Positions 1 through 5,757 are shown, counted from the first letter of the stretch. The stretch is 6,996 nt of DNA from Candidatus Colimorpha enterica (GCA_000433515.1 FR891148.1:3792-10787), one strand, 5' to 3'. Notes: generated by a model not told the origin, from the sequence alone. Translations and numbers: made by a program.

Positions 1-214
1 CAGCCACGCTTTCCGGCAGCGTTACGTCAAGCCCGATACCGAGCGCCGGCATGCCGTATTTTTCCGAGATCTCTTCTGCCGCGCGGCAGGCTTTGTCCCT
101 GACCCTGCTCGTAACTATGACAGCCGCCCCGTGCGAGGCAAAGGCATTTGCCATGTCGCGCCCCAGCCATTCCGTCGCTCCGGTAAGAAGAGCGACCTTT
201 CCCCTGAATTCCAT
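1..214 (-). CDS. Short-chain dehydrogenase/reductase, N-terminal part (runs off left edge)
   Basis: The 71 visible codons begin MEFRGKVALLTGATEWLG and form the start of a Rossmann fold: beta-1 (KVALLTG), the glycine-rich nucleotide loop, helix, beta-2 (AAVIVTSR) and a later LDVT segment typical of classical SDRs that oxidise or reduce alcohols, sugars or sugar acids with NAD(P). The usual TGxxxGxG loop reads TGATEWLG, so the second glycine is Trp. The Ser-Arg after beta-2, instead of an acidic residue, hints at NADP(H), but this is weak. The ATG at 214-212 is preceded by GAAAGGA (230-224) at 9 nt spacing. The gene is divergent from the AraC-family regulator, which is therefore its most likely regulator. 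Substrate cannot be told; a gluconate-5-dehydrogenase-type enzyme is one possibility. SDR family is confident, exact function is not. Confidence 0.85.
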   Translation of the reverse strand, partial: MEFRGKVALLTGATEWLGRDMANAFASHGAAVIVTSRVRDKACRAAEEISEKYGMPALGIGLDVTLPESVA

Positions 215-230
215 ATGCTTTGATCCTTTC

Positions 231-277
231 TACGGTATCCGTGATTCCGGTACGGTTGACAGAATACCGCACCGGTG
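231..277. promoter_or_regulatory. Possible AraC-type operator: direct repeats and small dyads in the divergent intergenic region
   Basis: TACGGT occurs at 231-236 and again at 251-256, exactly 20 bp (about two helical turns) apart on the same face. The second copy abuts the -35 of the araC promoter. CGGTAT (233-238) and ATACCG (264-269) form an inverted pair, and CACCGGTG (270-277) is a perfect palindrome inside the promoter spacer. AraC-family proteins often bind tandem direct half-sites close to two helical turns apart, so autoregulation plus SDR activation is plausible. The repeats are short and could be chance. Confidence 0.35.
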
Positions 278-284
278 ATATAAT
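256..284 (+). promoter_or_regulatory. Consensus extended -10 promoter for the AraC-family regulator
   Basis: TTGACA at 256-261 and TATAAT at 279-284 are separated by exactly 17 bp, and TGA just before the -10 gives the extended TGn element. This is a perfect sigma-A/sigma-70 type promoter. Transcription should start near 291, giving a leader of about 30 nt. On the opposite strand, the best -10 for the SDR gene (TATTCT, 266-261) has no acceptable -35. Confidence 0.85.
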
Positions 285-307
285 TGACTCGTATTTATTA
301 TTCCTGC

Positions 308-315
308 GGAGGTGA
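308..315 (+). promoter_or_regulatory. Ribosome binding site that decides the GTG start of the AraC-family gene
   Basis: GGAGGTGA at 308-315 is a strong Shine-Dalgarno. An in-frame TTG at 316 lies only 3 nt after GGAGG, too close to be used; the GTG at 322 is 9 nt away, the normal distance. I therefore start the protein at 322. Confidence 0.75.
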
Positions 316-321
316 TTGCCC

Positions 322-1209
322 GTGAACTCCGGAAACGAAATCTTTTCGATATCGCTTGAAAACGCCGATCTGCACTTTATTCTCCACGAGGAGAGCTTTG
401 TCCAGAAGTACAGTGAGCGCTGGGAAAAAATGCTCCACACCCATGTCTATTACGAGATACTGTTTTCGCTCAACGACAGGAACTGCCTTATAGTCCCCGA
501 CAGAGAGCTGCCGCTTTCGGAAAATTCCTTCGCGGTCATCCCGCCGTACCTTGAGCATTCAACGGTCTTTGTCCGCGACGATTTTCTTATCAGCGTCGGC
601 TTTTCCTGCGAAAAGAACAACAGAAAGTATCTGCGGAACGACGTTTATTCCCTTTTCCGCAGGCTTTTCTCCGGCGGCATTGCGATCGGAGAGCCTGACG
701 AGGGGCTTCGTGATCTGTTCGTTCAGCTGCGGAGTCTGCATTATCCCGGCGACCTTATCTCCGACGGCTTTGTTTCGGCGGTTTTTGTACAGATAGTATA
801 CAGCATAATTGCCAATCTCCGCGAAAAGTCCGGGCTTATTCACGAACGGAAGCCGGAGACGGAGAAAAAGCCGTATTCGCCTTACGGCGTGTCGTTCGAC
901 ACACTTTATTCCGTTAACAACACTCTCAACAACGAGTTCATGAACGACATTACCCCGGAGTCGGTATCAAAGCGCTTCTTCATCAGCCCACGTCAGATCG
1001 ACAGGTATATCATGAATCAGTACGGTCAGACCTTCCTGCGCCGCCGCGCCCATCTTCGCGTGAATGCCGCCAAAAATCTCCTGCGTCAGTCGAAAGACCC
1101 GATAGCCGCGATCTCGCGCGCCGTCGGTTACAACTCGGTAAACACCTTCTATTCCGCCTTCCGCAAAGAAGTAGGCATGACCCCCGACGAGTTCAGGAGG
1201 AAGAGGTGA
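322..1209 (+). CDS. AraC-family transcriptional regulator with cupin-type sensor domain
   Basis: A 295-residue cytoplasmic DNA-binding protein from a GTG start, the usual AraC-family length. The N-terminal half carries a cupin-like ligand pocket (MLHTHVYYEILFSL, then a turn and FAVIPPYLEHSTVF, about residues 36-85), the pattern of AraC members that sense small molecules, often sugars. The C-terminal ~95 residues (about 200-295) hold the two helix-turn-helix motifs: ITPESVSKRFFISPRQIDRY (about 210-230) and DPIAAISRAVGYNSVNTFYS followed by AFRKEVGMTPDEFRR, the conserved family signature. It is transcribed away from an SDR gene, suggesting control of that gene and perhaps of what lies beyond it. 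No canonical U-tract terminator follows; two hairpins lie directly downstream. The ligand is unknown. Family assignment is secure. Confidence 0.95.
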   Translation: MNSGNEIFSISLENADLHFILHEESFVQKYSERWEKMLHTHVYYEILFSLNDRNCLIVPDRELPLSENSFAVIPPYLEHSTVFVRDDFLISVGFSCEKNNRKYLRNDVYSLFRRLFSGGIAIGEPDEGLRDLFVQLRSLHYPGDLISDGFVSAVFVQIVYSIIANLREKSGLIHERKPETEKKPYSPYGVSFDTLYSVNNTLNNEFMNDITPESVSKRFFISPRQIDRYIMNQYGQTFLRRRAHLRVNAAKNLLRQSKDPIAAISRAVGYNSVNTFYSAFRKEVGMTPDEFRRKR

Positions 1210-1238
1210 CGATTATTGGGGCGCTGCCCCAAACCCTG

Positions 1239-1263
1239 CCTTCTTTCTTGAGAAGAAAGAAGG
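1239..1263. repeat. Perfect 11-bp inverted repeat with 3-nt loop
   Basis: CCTTCTTTCTT (1239-1249), loop GAG, AAGAAAGAAGG (1253-1263). It stands six bases after the GC-rich hairpin at 1216-1232, about 30 nt past the araC stop. A strand-asymmetric purine/pyrimidine stem with no following U-tract is unusual for a simple terminator; the tandem pair may still define the 3' end of the araC mRNA. Confidence 0.7.
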
Positions 1264-1329
1264 GAGAAAGAAGAACTAAAAAGGAATAAACCGTTGCGGA
1301 TAGAGGAAACGCAGTGTTCCTCACTTAAA

Positions 1330-1358
1330 ATTATATCCTTTTCTCCCTGCGAATTCAA
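1330..1358 (-). promoter_or_regulatory. Minus-strand promoter candidate pointing back towards araC
   Basis: Read on the minus strand, TTGAAT (1358-1353) and TATAAT (1335-1330) are separated by exactly 17 bp. A transcript would start near 1323 and immediately contain the GAGGAA/TTCCTC hairpin and then the 11-bp stem, and could read antisense into the 3' end of araC. No clear coding start follows, so a short noncoding or antisense RNA is the likeliest product if it is active. Confidence 0.5.
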
Positions 1359-1473
1359 TCCTCCGTCCGCGACATCTTTTTCGTAAAACCGGTTGAATTT
1401 CGTATAGGCAGCTCCGTCGTGATGTACAATATCACAAAATTCCGATTTTCGGGAGGCAATTTCTCCGAAACTC

Positions 1474-1502
1474 TTGACAATGGGGCGAAAAGTTATTAGA
1501 AT
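1474..1502 (+). promoter_or_regulatory. rny promoter
   Basis: TTGACA (1474-1479), 17-bp spacer, TAGAAT (1497-1502). Expected start near 1509. An alternative -10, TAATAT, overlaps at 1502-1507 with poorer spacing. The leader is about 50 nt. Confidence 0.75.
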
Positions 1503-1509
1503 AATATTA

Positions 1510-1532
1510 TATGCCGTTATTGTGGCGGTATA
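1510..1532 (+). promoter_or_regulatory. Hairpin at the 5' end of the rny leader
   Basis: TATGCCG (1510-1516) can pair with CGGTATA (1526-1532) with one G-U pair and a 9-nt loop. It begins at or next to the predicted transcription start, so the rny mRNA would carry a near-terminal 5' stem. This may protect the message or be a regulatory site; it could also be a DNA dyad bound by a protein. Confidence 0.35.
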
Positions 1533-1544
1533 AATAATGTAATC

Positions 1545-1551
1545 AAGGAGG
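1545..1551 (+). promoter_or_regulatory. Ribosome binding site supporting the TTG start of rny
   Basis: AAGGAGG at 1545-1551 lies 9 nt before TTG at 1561. The next in-frame ATG (1576) is 24 nt away and would remove part of the membrane anchor, so TTG is the start. Confidence 0.8.
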
Positions 1552-1560
1552 TGTATCATT

Positions 1561-3105
1561 TTGAAAGAAATACTGATGATCGGCATTCCGGCGATTATCG
1601 GGCTTGTGATCGGCGCGCTTGCCGGGTTCTTCGTACGCAAGAAGATATCCGAGGCAAAGATAGGCTCTGCCGAGGATCAGGCGAAGAAGATTGTCGAAGA
1701 AGGCGAAAAAACCGCCGAGACTCTGAAAAAAGAGGCTCTCATCGAGGCAAAGGAAAAGATCCTGCGCGACAAGGCGGAATCCGAGAAAGAGATCAAGGAA
1801 CGCCGCAACGAGGTCACAAGGCTTGAACGCAGAGCCGTTGCAAGAGAAGAAACGCTTGAAAAGAAAATCGAAAGCTACGAGCGCAAGGAAGAAACGCTGA
1901 ACCGCAAGATCAAGGAACAGAGCGAGCTTGTCGAGAAGACAGAGCAGCTCAGGCTTGAGCAGGCGGCAAAGCTTGAAGCCGTTGCCGGACTTTCAAGAGA
2001 CGAGGCAAAAGCCGAGCTTGTCAGCCTCATCGAGACCGAGGCAAAGCACGAGGCTGCGATGAGAATCGTCGAGATCGAGTCTCAGCTGAAGGAAGATGCC
2101 GACAAAAAGGCGCGAAGCATTATTTCACTGGCGATCCAGCGCTGTGCTTCCGAACACGTTTCCGAGGCAACGGTGTCGGTTGTCGCTCTGCCGAACGACG
2201 ACATGAAGGGACGGATTATCGGACGCGAGGGGCGCAACATCCGCACGATCGAGACCATGACCGGAGTCGATCTTATAATCGACGACACGCCGGAGGCGAT
2301 AACCGTTTCCTGCTTCGATCCCGTAAGAAGAGAGGTCGCAAGGTTGGCTCTTGAAAAACTGATATCAGACGGAAGAATCCATCCGACAAGGATAGAGGAG
2401 ACCGTTGAAAAGGCGCGCAGGGAGGTCGATAACGTCATCAAGCAGTCCGGAGAACGGGCAACGTTTGAAACCGGCGTTCACGGGCTCAACCCCGAGCTTG
2501 TAAAGCTGCTCGGACGCCTGCGTTACCGTACAAGCTACGGTCAGAACGTGCTTGATCACTCGATAGAGGTCGCGCATATCGCCGGAATAATCGCCGACGA
2601 GATCGGTGCAGACAGCACTCTTGCAAAGCGCGCGGGACTGCTCCATGATATCGGAAAGGCAATGACTCAGGAGGTCGAGGGCTCACACGTCCAGATCGGA
2701 ATCGACATTGCAAGAAAGTACAAGGAGAACCGCGACGTTATCCATGCTATCGAGGCTCACCACAACGACGTCGAACCGCAGACAGTCGTCGCCATGATAA
2801 TCCAGGCGGCTGACGCGATATCGGCTGCAAGACCCGGCGCAAGGCGCGAGGATCTTGAAAACTATCTCAAGCGTCTGCAGAAGCTTGAGGAAATCGCAAA
2901 CTCCTTCCCGGGAGTGGATAAATCCTTCGCCATCCAGGCAGGACGCGAGATCAGGGTAATGGTCAAGCCCGAGGTCGTCAACGACGATCAGATGATCCTC
3001 ACCGCCCGCGAGATCGTGAAGAAGATCGAGTCAAGTCTCGAATACCCCGGGCAGATAAAGATCAATCTCATAAGAGAAAGCCGTGCTGTCGATTACGCAA
3101 AGTAA
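1561..3105 (+). CDS. rny: Ribonuclease Y
   Basis: 514 residues, against about 520 for the Bacillus subtilis enzyme. RNase Y is a membrane-tethered endoribonuclease that starts decay and processing of many mRNAs in Firmicutes. Visible in order: one N-terminal membrane helix (residues 4-24, IGIPAIIGLVIGALAGFF); a long charged coiled coil (about 28-190) rich in Glu/Lys/Arg; a KH RNA-binding domain with the GREG loop at 221-224; and an HD metal-dependent catalytic domain with His333, the His362-Asp363 pair in LLHDIGKA, His400 and Asp418. All key motifs are intact. It starts at TTG, has its own promoter and stands alone, flanked by unrelated regulators. The identification is close to certain; the only oddities are the TTG start and the structured DNA upstream. 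Confidence 0.98.
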   Translation: MKEILMIGIPAIIGLVIGALAGFFVRKKISEAKIGSAEDQAKKIVEEGEKTAETLKKEALIEAKEKILRDKAESEKEIKERRNEVTRLERRAVAREETLEKKIESYERKEETLNRKIKEQSELVEKTEQLRLEQAAKLEAVAGLSRDEAKAELVSLIETEAKHEAAMRIVEIESQLKEDADKKARSIISLAIQRCASEHVSEATVSVVALPNDDMKGRIIGREGRNIRTIETMTGVDLIIDDTPEAITVSCFDPVRREVARLALEKLISDGRIHPTRIEETVEKARREVDNVIKQSGERATFETGVHGLNPELVKLLGRLRYRTSYGQNVLDHSIEVAHIAGIIADEIGADSTLAKRAGLLHDIGKAMTQEVEGSHVQIGIDIARKYKENRDVIHAIEAHHNDVEPQTVVAMIIQAADAISAARPGARREDLENYLKRLQKLEEIANSFPGVDKSFAIQAGREIRVMVKPEVVNDDQMILTAREIVKKIESSLEYPGQIKINLIRESRAVDYAK

Positions 3106-3201
3106 CGATGCACTGAATAAATAGATATTTATATAAAACCGATCTGAAATCCGGCGGTGTCTCCGCTTTCAATAGATATTTTATTAATAATCTGTTTACT
3201 G

Positions 3202-3249
3202 AAAAAGCACCTGCTTTTCTCCCCGCAAGGGAGACTGGCGGTGCTTTTT
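3202..3249 (+). terminator. Rho-independent terminator after rny
   Basis: AAAAAGCACC (3202-3211) pairs perfectly with GGTGCTTTTT (3240-3249), and an inner stem TCTCCC/GGGAGA (3218-3223 with 3229-3234) closes on a CGCAA loop. The A-tract before and T-tract after make it potentially bidirectional. It lies about 100 nt past the rny stop; between them are a small GCGG/CCGC hairpin (3154-3166) flanked by two AATAGATATTT copies. Confidence 0.85.
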
Positions 3250-3292
3250 GGTTGTGCGGCACCTGCGTGATATTCCGTTCGGAGTATTTTTG

Positions 3293-3319
3293 TTGACAAA
3301 ACGCGGATTATGTTATAAA
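3293..3319 (+). promoter_or_regulatory. Probable promoter of the LacI-family gene
   Basis: TTGACA at 3293-3298 is clear. The -10 is ambiguous: TATAAA (3314-3319) has an extended TGT element but a 15-bp spacer, while the perfect TATAAT at 3321-3326 is 22 bp away. ATTAT (3307-3311) and ATAAT (3322-3326) form the arms of an imperfect dyad over this region, a possible autoregulatory site. Confidence 0.55.
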
Positions 3320-3362
3320 CTATAATACAGTACATGAAAAACGCAGACGGAGGACGGCGGAA

Positions 3363-4379
3363 ATGGCAAATATCAAGGAAATTGCAAAGCTTGCCGGGGT
3401 ATCGGTAAAGACCGTGACAAGGGCATACAAGAGAGATGCCGTCATCAGTCCGGAGACAAGGGAGCGTATCCTGAAGATCGCGAAGGAGAACGGCTACCGT
3501 CCCAACCGCGCAGCGGGAAGGCTTGCGGCGAAAACCATAGTTATCGGAATATGCTATGCCGGAACCACGGAGTCCTTCAACCGGGAGCTTGCCGCCGGAA
3601 TTGCCGACGCGGCAAAGAAGCTTGAGAATTCGCGCATAAGGCTGATCCCGCGCTATGTCAGCTATCTGAGCGACGAGGCGTCTTATATAAGCGTCCTTGA
3701 CGAGTTTGCCGATGCGGGAGTTGACGGGATAATCACGACGTACTCCGGTACATCGGACAGAATTGTTCAGCGGTACGCCGGACTTCGCGAAAAAAAGACC
3801 CGGCTTGTGCTTCTCAACAATGAAAACCGGGAGCTGTTCGATTTTTCGGTGACGAGCAATATAGAGATGACCGGAAAAATGGCGGCGGAGCTTATTTCTG
3901 TGATAGCGCCGGACAGAAGCTGCGCGGGGTTTACCGGAGAGCTCCGCAACCGCAGGCATGCGGGGATCGCCGGACATTTTTCCTGCGCCGCGGCGAAGAG
4001 AGGACTTTCGCTATCCGGGGTGTACGACCTTGATTACCTCCCGTGTCCGGCGGACGAGCTTCTTAAGCGGCTGATCTCCGACGGCCTCGGAAGCGCTTAC
4101 ATAACCACCGGAAACTCCGCCGACATAATCGATGCGCTTGACAGAGCCGACCCGGGCAGAAGGATACGGGTCATCGCCTCCGATATTTTCCCGCACACCG
4201 AAAAGGCGCTGAAAAGCGGACGCGTCTGCGCGATAATCTATCAGAATCCCTACAAGCAGGCAAAAACCTCGCTCCTCCGGCTTTATGCAATGATCGCCGA
4301 GGACGCAGTAGTCCCGCCGTGCATCATGACCCCGCCGCAGATTATCCTTGAAAGCAACATCGGGTGGTATCTGGGTTAA
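3363..4379 (+). CDS. LacI-family transcriptional regulator
   Basis: 338 residues, normal for the family. The N-terminal helix-turn-helix is NIKEIAKLAGVSVKTVTRAY (residues 3-22), followed by the hinge region YRPNRAAGRLAAK (about 45-57). The remainder is a periplasmic-binding-protein-like effector domain that would bind a sugar or related metabolite, beginning IVIGICYAG and ending ...PPQIILESNIGW. In the recognition helix, the two residues equivalent to LacI Tyr17 and Gln18 are Val and Lys, and the common VSR is VTR, so its operator probably differs from the classical one. The ATG at 3363 follows GGAGG (3349-3353) by 9 nt. It sits directly upstream of a carbohydrate-binding surface protein with an operator-like palindrome between them, so that gene is a likely target. 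Effector unknown. Confidence 0.95.
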   Translation: MANIKEIAKLAGVSVKTVTRAYKRDAVISPETRERILKIAKENGYRPNRAAGRLAAKTIVIGICYAGTTESFNRELAAGIADAAKKLENSRIRLIPRYVSYLSDEASYISVLDEFADAGVDGIITTYSGTSDRIVQRYAGLREKKTRLVLLNNENRELFDFSVTSNIEMTGKMAAELISVIAPDRSCAGFTGELRNRRHAGIAGHFSCAAAKRGLSLSGVYDLDYLPCPADELLKRLISDGLGSAYITTGNSADIIDALDRADPGRRIRVIASDIFPHTEKALKSGRVCAIIYQNPYKQAKTSLLRLYAMIAEDAVVPPCIMTPPQIILESNIGWYLG

Positions 4380-4417
4380 TGGCGGGAAAAACAGATATCT
4401 TCGGTACACCGGAAACG

Positions 4418-4456
4418 GCTGTCGGAAACTCCTCCGGGGTTTTTGACAGCTTTTTT
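4418..4456 (+). terminator. Strong rho-independent terminator after the LacI-family gene
   Basis: GCTGTC (4418-4423) pairs with GACAGC (4445-4450), and the stem continues inward through two G-U pairs into AAACTCC/GGGGTTT (4426-4432 with 4436-4442), closing on a TCC loop: about 15 pairs in all. Six T residues (4451-4456) follow. It should separate lacI from the downstream gene. Confidence 0.92.
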
Positions 4457-4484
4457 CGTCCGGAAACGGCGTATATTTCATCAG

Positions 4485-4508
4485 TGCAAAAAATGCGCAT
4501 AATTTGCA
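4485..4508. promoter_or_regulatory. 24-bp operator-like palindrome upstream of the surface-protein gene
   Basis: The left arm TGCAAAAAATGC (4485-4496) is mirrored by the right arm GCATAATTTGCA (4497-4508): 10 of 12 positions are complementary, centred on GCGC. Even-length palindromes with a central CG or GC are typical of LacI-family operators. It lies 42 bp upstream of the -35 at 4551, in a gap with no gene. TTCGCGAA (4514-4521) and AAAATTTT (4521-4528) are further small palindromes next to it. Confidence 0.55.
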
Positions 4509-4550
4509 TAACATTCGCGAAAAATTTTGTTGTATTTTTATAAGTCACTG

Positions 4551-4579
4551 TTGACAAAATGAAATAATTGTGATATACT
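4551..4579 (+). promoter_or_regulatory. Promoter of the CBM9-like surface-protein gene
   Basis: TTGACA (4551-4556), 17-bp spacer, TATACT (4574-4579), with TGA immediately upstream forming an extended -10. The start would be near 4586, giving a leader of about 60 nt. Confidence 0.85.
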
Positions 4580-4646
4580 GAAATCAGAACAAACGGAACT
4601 TTTTTCCGGATATCATTTGTTTCTGTTACGAAAGGAGCTCATCGAA

Positions 4647-5690
4647 ATGAAAAAACTGTTACCCGTACTGCTTGCGGCAGGAATGATCCTGTCAATGTTT
4701 GTTCTTCCGACTTCCGCCGAAGCGGGAAGCGACGGAAAAACCGAGGTGGTGAAAGCCGAGACTCCGCCGACTATCGACGGCGAGATCGACGAAATGTGGG
4801 AGTTCGCCAACGAGGTCTATGTTGCCAAGTTCGGTTCAAACATTTACCCGGCAACGTCAACCGAAAAGGCACACAGAAAGAACCCGGTGGCAACGGCAAA
4901 GGTGCGGTTCATGTGGGACAAAACACACATCTATGCACTTGCAAGAGTGTTTGACAGAACCCCGAACGGAAGCGCCTCGAAAGCCAACCCGGAGGACTGC
5001 GACATAGACTCTGTCGATTTTCAGATCTCCGAGAACAATGACGAAAACGCATCCATGCGCGATGACACCGTCGGCAAGGACAACAAGCTCCCCGGAAACG
5101 GAATATTCAACGTCAATATTAACGGCAAGGTGACCGGCTGGGGCGGCGTGTGGTTTGCCGACAACGGAAGCGAAAAGGTCGTCGGCGCGGCAAAGAAAAC
5201 CGATTACGGCTACATAATCGAAATTGCAATACCTCTTCAGACCATGACAGCCACCGAGGGCGATATCATCGGCATGGAGATACAGGTCAACGATAACCAG
5301 AACGGAACGGGACGTACCGCAATACGTCAGTGGAGCTGCGACGAATGCCTCGGTCACTCCAATACAAAGTACCTCGGAAAGCTTGACCTTGCAAAGGCTT
5401 CGACGACAACGGTGCCCTTTGAGGACGAAACCGACATTCAGACAGAGACAGAGCCTGTTTCCACAAAGAAGCCGGAAACATCCCCGAAGAATACAGATAA
5501 GCCCGACAGCACCTCCGCTCCCGCCGGCACGTCTGCCCCCGGGGACACAAGCGGCAAGACCACCGGCACCGTTCCTGCCGACAAGGACAGCAATGCCGGA
5601 GTTATTGCTGCCGTCGCCGTGATTGCCGTTGCGGTAATTGCGGTCGTGGCTGTGATAATCGTCAGAAAGAACCGCGAAAAAACCGAATAA
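4647..5690 (+). CDS. Secreted, membrane-anchored CBM9-like carbohydrate-binding protein
   Basis: 347 residues. Residues 1-26 are a signal peptide (MKK, hydrophobic LLPVLLAAGMILSMFVL, then PTSAEA before likely cleavage). Residues about 38-250 resemble the CBM9-like/DOMON-related fold found attached to xylanases: TIDGEIDEMWEFANEV, VRFMWDKTHIYALARVFD, VDFQISENN, and YGYIIEIAIPLQTM. Residues about 252-315 are a Thr/Pro/Ser/Lys-rich linker, followed by one Ala/Val/Ile membrane helix (318-339) and a basic tail RKNREKTE. There is no glycoside hydrolase domain and no LPXTG signal, so it is probably a binding protein held outside the cell at the membrane. A CDEC pair (Cys231, Cys234) may form a disulfide or bind metal. 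The ATG at 4647 is 9 nt after AAAGGAG (4631-4637); a TTG at 4617 is less likely. The ligand is not known. Confidence 0.8.
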   Translation: MKKLLPVLLAAGMILSMFVLPTSAEAGSDGKTEVVKAETPPTIDGEIDEMWEFANEVYVAKFGSNIYPATSTEKAHRKNPVATAKVRFMWDKTHIYALARVFDRTPNGSASKANPEDCDIDSVDFQISENNDENASMRDDTVGKDNKLPGNGIFNVNINGKVTGWGGVWFADNGSEKVVGAAKKTDYGYIIEIAIPLQTMTATEGDIIGMEIQVNDNQNGTGRTAIRQWSCDECLGHSNTKYLGKLDLAKASTTTVPFEDETDIQTETEPVSTKKPETSPKNTDKPDSTSAPAGTSAPGDTSGKTTGTVPADKDSNAGVIAAVAVIAVAVIAVVAVIIVRKNREKTE

Positions 5691-5722
5691 GTAAAGAAGT
5701 CCTTTCATTATTCTTTTCCCTT

Positions 5723-5757
5723 GGGGCTGTTAAAAACATCGGGTTTTTAACAGCCCT
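5723..5757. terminator. Long perfect hairpin between convergent genes, possible terminator
   Basis: GGGCTGTTAAAAAC (5724-5737) pairs perfectly with GTTTTTAACAGCCC (5743-5756) around a 5-nt loop; G5723 and T5757 add a wobble. It follows the surface-protein stop by about 33 nt. On neither strand does a T-run follow the stem (the plus strand continues TGAAAAAA), so it is not a canonical intrinsic terminator, though its position suggests a 3'-end role. Confidence 0.5.

Larger units (their letters stand above)
1216..1470. repeat. Multi-hairpin intergenic block, possible interspersed repeat or structured RNA
   Basis: Most of the 350-base gap between araC and rny is made of inverted repeats: TTGGGGC/GCCCCAA (1216-1232, 3-nt loop), an 11-bp stem (1239-1263), GAGGAA/TTCCTC (1303-1322), CGAATTCAA/TTGAATTTCG with one bulge (1350-1403), GTGAT/ATCAC (1419-1435) and TTTCGGGAG/CTCCGAAA with one bulge (1447-1470). 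AGGGAGAA (1261-1268) can also pair with TTCTCCCT (1341-1348). None is followed by a T-run, so these are not ordinary terminators. The block ends just before the rny -35. It could be a small non-autonomous repeat, a structured RNA, or a decayed gene; a reading frame stays open through it on the minus strand but has no convincing start. Confidence 0.5.

Noticed and set aside
316..318. TTG at 316 as start of the AraC-family gene
   Set aside because: It lies only 3 nt from the GGAGG core; GTG at 322 has correct spacing.
1216..1263. Tandem hairpins after araC as a standard rho-independent terminator
   Set aside because: No T-run follows either stem on either strand, so the canonical definition is not met.
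1149..1640. A 163-codon open frame on the minus strand spanning the araC-rny gap
   Set aside because: It overlaps the 3' end of araC and the 5' end of rny, crosses the rny promoter, and has no ribosome binding site at its start. It is kept only as a hint that the gap may be a repeat or decayed gene.
3129..3977. A 282-codon open frame on the minus strand across the lacI gene
   Set aside because: It is antisense to the well-supported LacI coding region, contains the rny terminator, and encodes no recognisable domain; it is a codon-bias shadow.
4617..4619. TTG at 4617 as start of the surface protein
   Set aside because: It would place charged residues before the signal peptide and lies upstream of the AAAGGAG site that serves ATG 4647.
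4857..5708. A 283-codon open frame on the minus strand under the surface-protein gene
   Set aside because: It is antisense to a gene with signal peptide, domain, linker and membrane helix in order; its Gly/Val/Cys-rich translation is a shadow of the repetitive linker and Ala/Val helix.
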